Below, piece by piece: positions 6,810-13,433 of a DNA stretch of 17,051 nt. The translations under genes and the position numbers were made by a program. Source of the stretch: Treponema_I sp045631425 (GTDB lineage: Bacteria; Spirochaetota; Spirochaetia; Treponematales; Treponemataceae); contig JAZQUR010000012.1 of the NCBI GenBank assembly GCA_045631425.1, forward strand, positions 1 to 17,051, in the 5' to 3' direction. Positions within the stretch are counted from its first letter, which is position 1, and each line of letters begins with the position of its first letter. The notes under the pieces are model-generated. The model was given only the letters and a program-made list of their open reading frames with translations, had not been told where the DNA came from and made no database searches.

Positions 6810-7667
6810 ATGTTACGACTAAAAGAACTTAGAGTTAAGTTTAATATGACTCAAAAAGAACTTGCCGAACGATTAGAAATGAGTCAGCAAGCAATTGCAA
6901 AGTGGGAAAACGGCACAGCAGAACCAACTGTAAAAAATCTTCGTGAACTTGCTATTATATTTGGAATTAGTGTTGATGATTTATTAGGAAATTCTAGAAT
7001 TATTAAAACCTCTCATCTTTGCTCTTATGAACCTAAAAAGAATGAGGATATTGAATTCGATGGGTTCTGGGGGAATCTAGGTATTAAAATAAAGGGTCAA
7101 AAAAAATCTCGTTGGTATCCAATCACACAAAAAGCATATGAATATATTCATATGAATCTTCAAAATGAGAGTAAGTGGCTAAATATAGAAACATTAAATA
7201 ATAAAAATCTTTTAATTAATAAACAAAATATTAAGAAATTTTCTTTAGTTGATGATGCGTGTGATGAAGTTTTTGAAGATTGGGATTTACAATGGGATGC
7301 ATATGAGGGAAATAGTGATACTTTTTATAATTGTCTTTATGAATATATATTAGGAGATACTAAAAATATTCCAAAAAATTTGTTACTAGGAATAGAGAAT
7401 TTGAAAAAAGAAGAAAATATCTCTGATTTTGATCTAGAAAAATCAGTCTGCCTTTTAGAGGTTATCGATATTGATGGACATGAAGAATATATGAATCCTA
7501 ATTTTTGGTCTCAATTACAAGATGTATTTGTTTGGTATGAAGAATTGGATGATTTGAAATTTTCCTCTATTTTGGTGGATGCTTTTGAAGGAACTTTTTT
7601 CTATAACACGAATGAAATTGCAATTATAGAGGCTCCAATTAATTGTCTGAAAAATGATGAATTATAA
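6810..7667 (+). CDS. XRE-family regulator with an unrecognised C-terminal domain
   Basis: 285-residue protein. Residues 4-60 are a typical Cro/CI-type helix-turn-helix (MTQKELAERLEMSQQAIAKW, then LRELAIIFGISVDDLLG). The remaining 220 residues match nothing I can name; they are rich in Trp and acidic residues (DACDEVFEDWDLQWDAYEG, FWSQLQDVFVWYEELDD) and probably form a globular ligand- or protein-binding domain. GAGG at 6801-6804 precedes ATG 6810 by five bases. It has its own promoter with a dyad operator over the -10 box, so it probably represses itself. Its 3' end lies seven bases from the convergent unknown gene at 7675. It may regulate the neighbouring defence genes, but nothing in the sequence shows this. 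Confidence 0.85.
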   Translation: MLRLKELRVKFNMTQKELAERLEMSQQAIAKWENGTAEPTVKNLRELAIIFGISVDDLLGNSRIIKTSHLCSYEPKKNEDIEFDGFWGNLGIKIKGQKKSRWYPITQKAYEYIHMNLQNESKWLNIETLNNKNLLINKQNIKKFSLVDDACDEVFEDWDLQWDAYEGNSDTFYNCLYEYILGDTKNIPKNLLLGIENLKKEENISDFDLEKSVCLLEVIDIDGHEEYMNPNFWSQLQDVFVWYEELDDLKFSSILVDAFEGTFFYNTNEIAIIEAPINCLKNDEL

Positions 7668-7674
7668 AAATCGA

Positions 7675-8367
7675 CTAGATATCAATAACTTTTGGAGAAT
7701 ACTTATACAAAACTTGATTTAAACCATTTTTGGCTATCAGTTTAGTTAATTCATTGAAATTACTAACACTATCATATGGTTTATCAGAAATTGTAACATT
7801 TTTTACTTTTAAAACATAATAAGTAGCTGCATTTGAATTGCTTTTGGTATAAATAGGTTTTAATAATTCTTCTAGTTGAAATTTTTCAATTTCATCAATT
7901 CTACATCTGTCACAAGATAACAATTCTAATTTTCCCCTAAGAAATTGGTTTTTATCCGAAGTAAACCCTATAAATTCTTTGCAAAAATCAATATATGGAT
8001 GTAAAGGGAATCTAAAATTTTGTTCTAAATTTGTTGCATAAAAGTAAAAATAAAATTCTTTTTGATCTTTTATTGCATTAAAATAGTCTTGCCTCAAAAA
8101 TCCTACAAGAATATGTTTTTGATAATCTTGAATAAACGAAAATGAATTATCATTTTCGTTATGATATAAATAATTTTTTGTTGGGGTTGTTTTTATTAAA
8201 TCCCATATTTCAGAATTAATAGGTTGATTTTTTAGATAGCATTCCCATACTGTATTTGGATTCAATTTTATTACTTGTAAAGTTGGAAGTTCATTAAAAG
8301 TATTCTTTTGCATAGACCAATAAGGAACATCAGCATACTTTGGATTATCAGAAGTATCACTTTCCAA
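7675..8367 (-). CDS. Unknown protein, probably 5'-truncated
   Basis: I do not recognise this 230-residue protein. It is soluble, rich in Asn, Tyr and Phe, and contains a possible metal-like CDRC pair (SCDRCRIDE) near residue 152. The start is doubtful: the TTG at 8367 has no ribosome site. The frame stays open for 58 more codons to 8541 and those codons look like protein (for example FIDNFKIGEIANVFLIPK), but they contain no ATG or GTG. The open frame runs straight through the C-protein operator on the other strand. I infer that the original 5' end was lost when the restriction cassette landed here. The gene may therefore be a remnant; an unusual start is the alternative. Confidence 0.6.
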   Translation of the reverse strand: MESDTSDNPKYADVPYWSMQKNTFNELPTLQVIKLNPNTVWECYLKNQPINSEIWDLIKTTPTKNYLYHNENDNSFSFIQDYQKHILVGFLRQDYFNAIKDQKEFYFYFYATNLEQNFRFPLHPYIDFCKEFIGFTSDKNQFLRGKLELLSCDRCRIDEIEKFQLEELLKPIYTKSNSNAATYYVLKVKNVTISDKPYDSVSNFNELTKLIAKNGLNQVLYKYSPKVIDI

Positions 8368-8502
8368 TTTAGGAATTAAAAATACGTTTGCAATTTCGCC
8401 AATCTTAAAATTATCAATAAAAGATTTTAACGCAGAATTATAGACATATTGTTTTACATAGCATTTATCTTCCTTAATCAGTAAAAAAATAATAAAAACA
8501 AA

Positions 8503-8537
8503 ATGTAGACTATCGTCCGTTGTTTTATCGTCTACAT
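8503..8537 (+). promoter_or_regulatory. C-box-like operator of the restriction controller
   Basis: Outer arms ATGTAGAC (8503-8510) and GTCTACAT (8530-8537) are exact inverted repeats, and TATCGTC is repeated directly at 8511-8517 and 8526-8532, with CCGT between. The 35-bp span, the GAC...GTC arms and the central CCGT closely resemble the two-site C-box operators of controller proteins such as C.Esp1396I, as I remember them. It ends 19 bases before the C gene start. Confidence 0.72.
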
Positions 8538-8548
8538 AGAATTAAAAT
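8520..8548 (+). promoter_or_regulatory. Promoter of the C/R operon
   Basis: TTGTTT (8520-8525), 17 bases, TAAAAT (8543-8548). The -35 lies between the two operator halves, so the distal half could activate and the proximal half repress, as in known C-protein circuits. The predicted start of transcription falls at or next to the ATG at 8557. Confidence 0.58.
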
Positions 8549-8556
8549 TTTAATAT

Positions 8557-8778
8557 ATGAAAGAAAAAGAGAACTTCGAGTTACAAAAACTTGGAAAAAA
8601 ATTAAGAGATTTACGACATTTAAAAGATTTATCCCAAGAAAGTTTTGCAGAATTAACAAATCTCGATCGTACGTACATCTCTGGACTTGAAACAGGTAAA
8701 AGAAATCCTTCGTATTTAATAATAAGACGACTATGTAAAATTTTGGAAATTAATCCAAATGAATTATTTTTTGATTAA
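8557..8778 (+). CDS. Restriction-modification controller (C) protein
   Basis: A 73-residue helix-turn-helix protein (KLGKKLRDLRHLKDLSQESF, then LDRTYISGLETGKRNPS, with SLETG-like recognition residues ISGLETGKR at 41-49), the size and layout of C proteins such as C.AhdI and C.Esp1396I. These dimers bind C-boxes, first activating and then repressing their own promoter to delay endonuclease expression after entry into a new host. The ATG has no Shine-Dalgarno sequence and the -10 box ends nine bases before it, so the mRNA is probably leaderless, as for other C genes. The operator is immediately upstream and the endonuclease gene starts 16 bases downstream, the standard C-R order. Confidence 0.88.
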   Translation: MKEKENFELQKLGKKLRDLRHLKDLSQESFAELTNLDRTYISGLETGKRNPSYLIIRRLCKILEINPNELFFD

Positions 8779-8794
8779 TTTTAGGAAAAAGGAT

Positions 8795-9604
8795 ATGTAT
8801 AAAAAATCAATATTATTACAAAATTTATTTAATCAGTACTCCATTATCAATTTACCACATGGAATAAGAGAGGATAAGATAGGGGATATTTTTGAAGAAT
8901 ATTGTGTGAAAATATTATGCAATCCTGATTTATTACAAAAATCAAAACAGAATAAATTAAATCCTCTAGACATCGACGAATATGTATACGCATTACTTAT
9001 TAGATATTTTCCAAATTATTTACAAATAAAAAAAATTACAGCTACAAACAAAATAGAGCATAGATATACAGGTGGAAATTCCAAAACAGATGTAATAGCT
9101 GATATAACGTATTTAGATGGTCAGATAAATAGTTTTCCTATAAGTGTAAAGCAAACGACAGCTGCAAAAGTTGCAATGGCAGAATTCGATGTTGCAACAA
9201 TTGTTCGTGAAATTGGAATTAAAGATACATTACTTATTAAACTTTTGGAAAAACATCAAAGAGATGCCTCTGCAAAAAATTTCACATCAGAAGAAAAAGA
9301 AGAACTATCCAAAAGACTTATTCCATATAAAGAAAAATTCGTAAAATGGGTTATATCAGGCTATCCTGTAGATTCAGATGATTTGAAATTTCCAAAACTT
9401 ATTTTAAAATTTTCATTATCAAAACCAGATAATGAACAAGCATTAGAGGTGATTGAAGATATTAATTCTTTTACAATTGATGAATACGTTCGAAACATTT
9501 TATATAAACCCAGTGGACTACCTGTCAAAGGCGGCTTTGGAACAGGATTATCTTGGACATATGCAACTGGTTCTAAAGGACGCAAAATTCAATTTAAAGG
9601 CTAG
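8795..9604 (+). CDS. MspI-like type II restriction endonuclease (predicted CCGG)
   Basis: 269 residues, against about 262 for MspI. From memory of the MspI sequence the match runs almost end to end: LPHG near the N-terminus, GGNSKTD, AEFDVATIVREIGI, LIPYKEKFVKWVI and the C-terminal GFGTGLSWTYATGSKGRKIQFKG-type tail. The catalytic positions fall on the same numbers as in MspI: Asp99 (SKTD) and Lys119 (SVKQ) are kept, while Asn117 is Ser. The conserved tail, which contacts bases in MspI, suggests the same CCGG target. ATG 8795 is chosen because AGGA (8783-8786) sits eight bases upstream and it matches the MspI start; an ATG at 8759, inside the C gene, has no such site. It is probably transcribed with C. 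Its 3' end overlaps the opposing methyltransferase gene by 11 bases. Confidence 0.88.
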   Translation: MYKKSILLQNLFNQYSIINLPHGIREDKIGDIFEEYCVKILCNPDLLQKSKQNKLNPLDIDEYVYALLIRYFPNYLQIKKITATNKIEHRYTGGNSKTDVIADITYLDGQINSFPISVKQTTAAKVAMAEFDVATIVREIGIKDTLLIKLLEKHQRDASAKNFTSEEKEELSKRLIPYKEKFVKWVISGYPVDSDDLKFPKLILKFSLSKPDNEQALEVIEDINSFTIDEYVRNILYKPSGLPVKGGFGTGLSWTYATGSKGRKIQFKG

Positions 9605-10370
9605 TCATTTCTTTAAATGTTGCATTAATACGTTTAATTGCAAGATTGCAGTATTTTTCATCAATATCAACACCAACGCATCTGCGTTTTGTCTTTAAGG
9701 CAGCTAAAAGTGTACTTCCACTTCCCATAAATGGATCCATAACAATATCATTTTCATAACTTAAAAGCTTGATACATCGACATGGAAGCTCAACAGGATA
9801 TGGAGCAGGATGTCCTATTTTTCGTTTACTTTCTCCCTTAAAAGTCCAAATTCCTCTTGTCCATTCAACAAATTCCTCTTTTGTTATAGTCGATATTTTA
9901 GAACCACTTTCTTTTTTCCATTGATGTTTGTAAAAAACAATTATAAGTTCAACAGGAGCAATAATATGTGGAGCTGATGCACTTAACCAAGAACCCCATG
10001 CTGAGTTTTTAGATATATTCCCTTCATTCCAGACTATTGAAGTTTTATATTTCCATCCTACTTGTTTTGCAATATTAGTAACATCTGCTCCTACAGATTG
10101 ATAACCGCCTTTACTTTTATCAAGCGGAACATTTAAACACATTCTACCATCTGGTTTTGTAAGATTATAGAGTTTTGTCATCCATTTTTTAAACAGTTCC
10201 AAATATTCTGGATAAGGGAGCTGATCTTTATATAAACCATAATTTATATCCAAATTATAAGGAGGAGATGTAACGATTAGATCTACAGATTCATTTCGTA
10301 TAGATCTTGTTGTCAGAATATCATTTTTTATAATACGTAGATCTCCCTCTCGATAAATTATATCAGACAT
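9594..10370 (-). CDS. Beta-class DNA methyltransferase, probably N4-cytosine
   Basis: 258-residue AdoMet-dependent DNA methyltransferase. The order of motifs is that of the beta class: catalytic motif IV TSPPY at 34-38 near the N-terminus, a target-recognition stretch in the middle (about 115-190, GSWLSASAPHIIAPVE), then the AdoMet-binding motif I DPFMGSGST at 212-220 near the C-terminus. The Ser in TSPPY is typical of N4-cytosine enzymes (as in M.BamHI), though some adenine enzymes also have it. ATG 10370 is used; AAGGAA (10381-10386) overlaps the stop of the upstream m5C gene, seven bases away, suggesting coupled translation. It converges on the MspI-like gene with an 11-base overlap. It may protect the CCGG site or be the second methylase of an HNH system. 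Confidence 0.9.
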   Translation of the reverse strand: MSDIIYREGDLRIIKNDILTTRSIRNESVDLIVTSPPYNLDINYGLYKDQLPYPEYLELFKKWMTKLYNLTKPDGRMCLNVPLDKSKGGYQSVGADVTNIAKQVGWKYKTSIVWNEGNISKNSAWGSWLSASAPHIIAPVELIIVFYKHQWKKESGSKISTITKEEFVEWTRGIWTFKGESKRKIGHPAPYPVELPCRCIKLLSYENDIVMDPFMGSGSTLLAALKTKRRCVGVDIDEKYCNLAIKRINATFKEMTSL

Positions 10371-10377
10371 TTTTTCA

Positions 10378-11703
10378 TTATTCCTTAGCAATATTATCCA
10401 ATGTAATAGTAATTTCTTTTCCTAAAGCATATCCAAGTAACGGAGGGATAGCGTCTCCTATTTGTTCATACTGATCTTGTTCGGGATCACTATGAAATTT
10501 TACAAAAGGCCCCCTAAATTGATACCAATCGGGAAACGATTGCAAACGAGCTGCTTCCCTTGGTGTAAGAGCACGATTTAGTGTCGGATGTATCATTTCA
10601 TCTAAACAATGAGAAGTAACCGTGAAACTGGGTTCTGTTAATATAAGTCGTCTATTTCTAGCTGCATAGAGCTTGTTTGGAAAGTTTTCTTTTGCAAACT
10701 CTTCTTGACCTTCGTTAACTAATCGTTCATAAGCCTTTTTCATATTTTCACCTGGCTTGATTGCACTAATTCGATTTAACATTTTTATTGTATGACCAGG
10801 TGATTTATGATTATATAGACTTGTGACAGCATATCCAAGATTTTCAGGTGGATTAGAAAAAGTTCCTCTCATACGATTCAAATAATCTAATCTTTCTGTT
10901 TTAGTAACAGTATTAATATCAAAATTATATGTATGAGATTCTTCTCCTTTTTGAATCTGAGGTAAATCCATAATAGCATCTCCAACAGTTACGTACTTAA
11001 ATGCTCTATTAGGACCATGTGTAGGTTCTGGATATTTATAAGTAGAATTAAACTGTCTATTTACTCCAACCAAAAAAACTCGCTCTCGAGCTTGAGGAAC
11101 ACCATACTCTATTGCTTTTAATAATACTTTATTTTGTTCTGTACTACATAATTTGTATGAAGGTAATCCTTCTATTTCGGATTGAAATTCATCACAAATA
11201 TATTTGAACATAGCCCCAGAAACTCCGTTAAGTTTTTTTGAAAACAATCCTTTTACATTTTCAAATAAAAACATTTTAGAATTTACTCCACGTGCAATTC
11301 TTAATACATTTTTGTATAGAACATTTCTGTCATCATCTTCTTTTCTATCACCAGCCATACTGAAACTTTCACATGGTGCCCCACCAGTAACTAAATCAAC
11401 AGTAGAAACATTAAAACGTTCGTTTAAAATTTTTGTTATTAGAGAAACTTCAACTTTATTAATATCTCCATATATTAATAAAGTTTTACAACTTGGATTG
11501 AAAAATTCCTCTGGATTTTCCATTGTATTATTTAAATAAGTTTCCAAATCAAATATCTCTGCATCGTGAGAAGCTGCATATGTATGAACTGTCCAATAAC
11601 TCCATTCAACAGCTATTAAAGGTTTTATTCCACACCATTTTAGACCTGTACAAAGTCCACCTGGACCAGAAAAAAGGTCAATACTTGTATATTTATAATC
11701 CAC
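10378..11703 (-). CDS. C5-cytosine DNA methyltransferase
   Basis: 441-residue m5C methyltransferase. Motif I IDLFSGPGGL lies at 8-17, motif IV GGAPCESFS with the catalytic Cys111, motif VI ENV at about 148-150, motif VIII QARERVF from 204, a target-recognition region of about 225-370, and motifs IX-X (ALTPREAARLQSFP, QIGDAIPP) at the end. Motif IV reads GGAPCES rather than the common GGPPCQG, and motif X GDAIPP rather than GNAVPP. The start is GTG 11703 because GGAGG (11709-11713) is five bases upstream; a GTG at 11715 would place that site inside the gene. It lies 19 bases behind the HNH gene and seven before the beta-class methylase, forming one operon. Confidence 0.94.
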   Translation of the reverse strand: MDYKYTSIDLFSGPGGLCTGLKWCGIKPLIAVEWSYWTVHTYAASHDAEIFDLETYLNNTMENPEEFFNPSCKTLLIYGDINKVEVSLITKILNERFNVSTVDLVTGGAPCESFSMAGDRKEDDDRNVLYKNVLRIARGVNSKMFLFENVKGLFSKKLNGVSGAMFKYICDEFQSEIEGLPSYKLCSTEQNKVLLKAIEYGVPQARERVFLVGVNRQFNSTYKYPEPTHGPNRAFKYVTVGDAIMDLPQIQKGEESHTYNFDINTVTKTERLDYLNRMRGTFSNPPENLGYAVTSLYNHKSPGHTIKMLNRISAIKPGENMKKAYERLVNEGQEEFAKENFPNKLYAARNRRLILTEPSFTVTSHCLDEMIHPTLNRALTPREAARLQSFPDWYQFRGPFVKFHSDPEQDQYEQIGDAIPPLLGYALGKEITITLDNIAKE

Positions 11704-11708
11704 AAAAA

Positions 11709-11713
11709 CCTCC
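11709..11713 (-). promoter_or_regulatory. Ribosome binding site fixing the m5C methylase start
   Basis: GGAGG on the minus strand, five bases before GTG 11703 and just after the HNH stop codon. Confidence 0.75.
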
Positions 11714-11722
11714 ACGACTTTT

Positions 11723-12448
11723 TTACCCCAAAAACACAGTTTCCTGATGATATTTCAAATTTTTAACAAAATCTGAAGAAATTTTCAAATCATACTTCTT
11801 TGTTCTATCGATTTTTAATAAATCAATATTACGATTTTCAAGTCCTTGTGAACACTGAATAAAGCCATCTTCAGTGAAAGTAATTAGTCCAATATCAAAA
11901 AGTTTATCATACAAAGGACTTAGCAATAGCCCATTTTCTGCACTTAAGCGTTGTTCATTTGTACTAACAGCCCAAGGTCGTATATGACTTGCAAGTAAAA
12001 ACCTAGTATCATTAACGCCTGTAACAACACAGCATCCATTATATTTTTCAATAAGTTTTTCTCGAAAGATTCCTTGTCCAATTCTTGATTTTATAATCGA
12101 AGTTCTTTCTGTTTCTATTATTTTTCTATCGTCAATAAATTTTTCATATACTGTATCAAGTTGTTGAGCATCATTTACTGCAAGAAAATTTCTGTATTGC
12201 TTAAGAGAATTACTGTACATATTATTTCCACGACTATTTTTCTCTCTAAAAAGGCTACTTAAAAAAGCTTTTTGGATAGCAACATCCAATTCACTTAAAG
12301 ACATTTCTGTTAGAGGTTTATCGGTAAGTTTCCAATCTATAAAATCTTTTGAACATGCACTTAATCCACTTTTATAATGTTGTGCAGTAGTATCTGTTTT
12401 ATGTGCAGAGAGAATCATCCAATTTTTAAAAGTTTGTAAGTCTTGCAT
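11723..12448 (-). CDS. HNH endonuclease, probable restriction enzyme
   Basis: 241-residue protein with a C-terminal HNH_2-type nuclease domain: the CCVVTG turn at 139-144, ASHIRPW with His155, ENGLLLSPLYDKLFDIGLI with Asn172 and a Phe-Asp pair near 184. The first 100 residues are helical and resemble a core-binding or DNA-binding module (FKNWMILSAHKTDTTAQHY), not a known family to me. It cuts DNA if active. The two methylase genes follow at 19 and 7 bases spacing, so it is a natural candidate for their endonuclease; it could equally be the effector of the upstream ATPase operon. ATG 12448 has only a weak, distant GGAT. A 17-bp palindrome lies 44 bases upstream of the gene. Confidence 0.88.
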   Translation of the reverse strand: MQDLQTFKNWMILSAHKTDTTAQHYKSGLSACSKDFIDWKLTDKPLTEMSLSELDVAIQKAFLSSLFREKNSRGNNMYSNSLKQYRNFLAVNDAQQLDTVYEKFIDDRKIIETERTSIIKSRIGQGIFREKLIEKYNGCCVVTGVNDTRFLLASHIRPWAVSTNEQRLSAENGLLLSPLYDKLFDIGLITFTEDGFIQCSQGLENRNIDLLKIDRTKKYDLKISSDFVKNLKYHQETVFLG

Positions 12449-12491
12449 AGGTTTATTAATCCAAAATTAAACTAAATATAAAACATCTACG

Positions 12492-12508
12492 GTGTCATAT
12501 AATGACAC
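12492..12508. promoter_or_regulatory. Perfect palindrome between REC-HEPN and HNH genes
   Basis: GTGTCAT (12492-12498), ATA, ATGACAC (12502-12508). It fills most of the only real gap in the minus-strand cluster and ends four bases past the REC-HEPN stop. It has no T-run, so an operator for a promoter driving HNH and the two methylases fits better than a terminator. Confidence 0.5.
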
Positions 12509-12512
12509 TGCG

Positions 12513-13433
12513 TTAATTATTTTGTATTTTTTTCTCTATTTCTTCAAAAATCTCGCGATATTTTAAGATATTTTTTCTTAATTCATTTATTTCTGAAGAA
12601 GAATATTCTTTATCTTTTTCAGCAGTTTCTAAAACTTCTATTCCATTTTCTTTTAATTTAGACTTGCAATGAGCTAATTTATTTCGATTTTTAATAATTT
12701 CCGTATCGTAGTTCGAAAGAAATTTTTCAATACCAAGTCTCTTGGTTTTTATTATATGATTTAATGCTCTAGCAGTTGTATACGAATCAAAATTCTGTTC
12801 AAAAACAACTTCTTGAATAGTTCTATTTTTCCATTCATGAAAGCACTTCTTATCACAATTTGATTGTGAAAAATCTAGTGATCTTTTTAATCGTTCCTCA
12901 ATATTTCCAATTATATAGTTACGTAATTCTTTCTCATCATTTTCATTTTTTTTGCAATAACCCACTACGATTTCTTTCATCATCACATCAAGTTCACTTA
13001 CCTCAGACATTACGAGTCCACGCAGCTGTGTCAAATCATTAAGTTTGGCGACTGTAAGAAAAATCAATTCCTTCATTTTCTTTAACAGCCTCTCTTCTCT
13101 ATGAGAACCTGATTCAAAAAAGAAAGTTACTCTATCAAGTCGTCCTGAGGGAAGCTGACTCTGGCCAGAATAAAACAATACTTCGGTATTTACACTCTTT
13201 CCTCGAATGTAAGAAATAAATTCATCACCTTTTTCTTCATTAATATTATAGTCAGAAAAAATAACATCATACTTTTCTTTATCTATATATTTTTTTGATG
13301 AAGCAACATCTTCACAAAAATCAATTTTAGGAACAAAGAATAACTCTTCAATAAATTTTTTTAAAGCTTTTTCTTCTTTTTCAAATTCGTCTTTGTGATC
13401 ATCTACCCAAAGAATTTTATAAATTAGACTCAT
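12513..13433 (-). CDS. REC-domain protein fused to a predicted HEPN ribonuclease domain
   Basis: 306 residues. Residues 4-120 form a response-regulator-like receiver domain: acidic pair Asp11-Asp12, the phospho-acceptor candidate Asp61 in FSDYN, and Ser89 in FYSGQ. The lysine usually found after beta-5 is not evident (VTFFFESG). There is no DNA-binding output domain. Instead, helices from about 130 to 306 carry RNKLAH (Arg250-His255) followed by a helix, the Rx4H signature of HEPN ribonucleases. I infer a REC-gated RNase effector. The ATG overlaps the ATPase stop (ATGA, 13430-13433) with AAGGAG seven bases upstream, so both proteins are made together and Asp61 could be phosphorylated by that partner. 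An inactive or scaffold HEPN is the alternative. Confidence 0.85.
   Translation of the reverse strand: MSLIYKILWVDDHKDEFEKEEKALKKFIEELFFVPKIDFCEDVASSKKYIDKEKYDVIFSDYNINEEKGDEFISYIRGKSVNTEVLFYSGQSQLPSGRLDRVTFFFESGSHREERLLKKMKELIFLTVAKLNDLTQLRGLVMSEVSELDVMMKEIVVGYCKKNENDEKELRNYIIGNIEERLKRSLDFSQSNCDKKCFHEWKNRTIQEVVFEQNFDSYTTARALNHIIKTKRLGIEKFLSNYDTEIIKNRNKLAHCKSKLKENGIEVLETAEKDKEYSSSEINELRKNILKYREIFEEIEKKIQNN

Noticed and set aside
9453..9698. An 81-codon plus-strand frame across the endonuclease/methylase junction
   Set aside because: It overlaps two well-identified genes in other frames and has no start signal.
10371..10391. TTG at 10391 as start of the beta-class methylase
   Set aside because: It lies inside the end of the m5C gene with no ribosome site; ATG 10370 is preceded by AAGGAA and fits the family's N-terminus.
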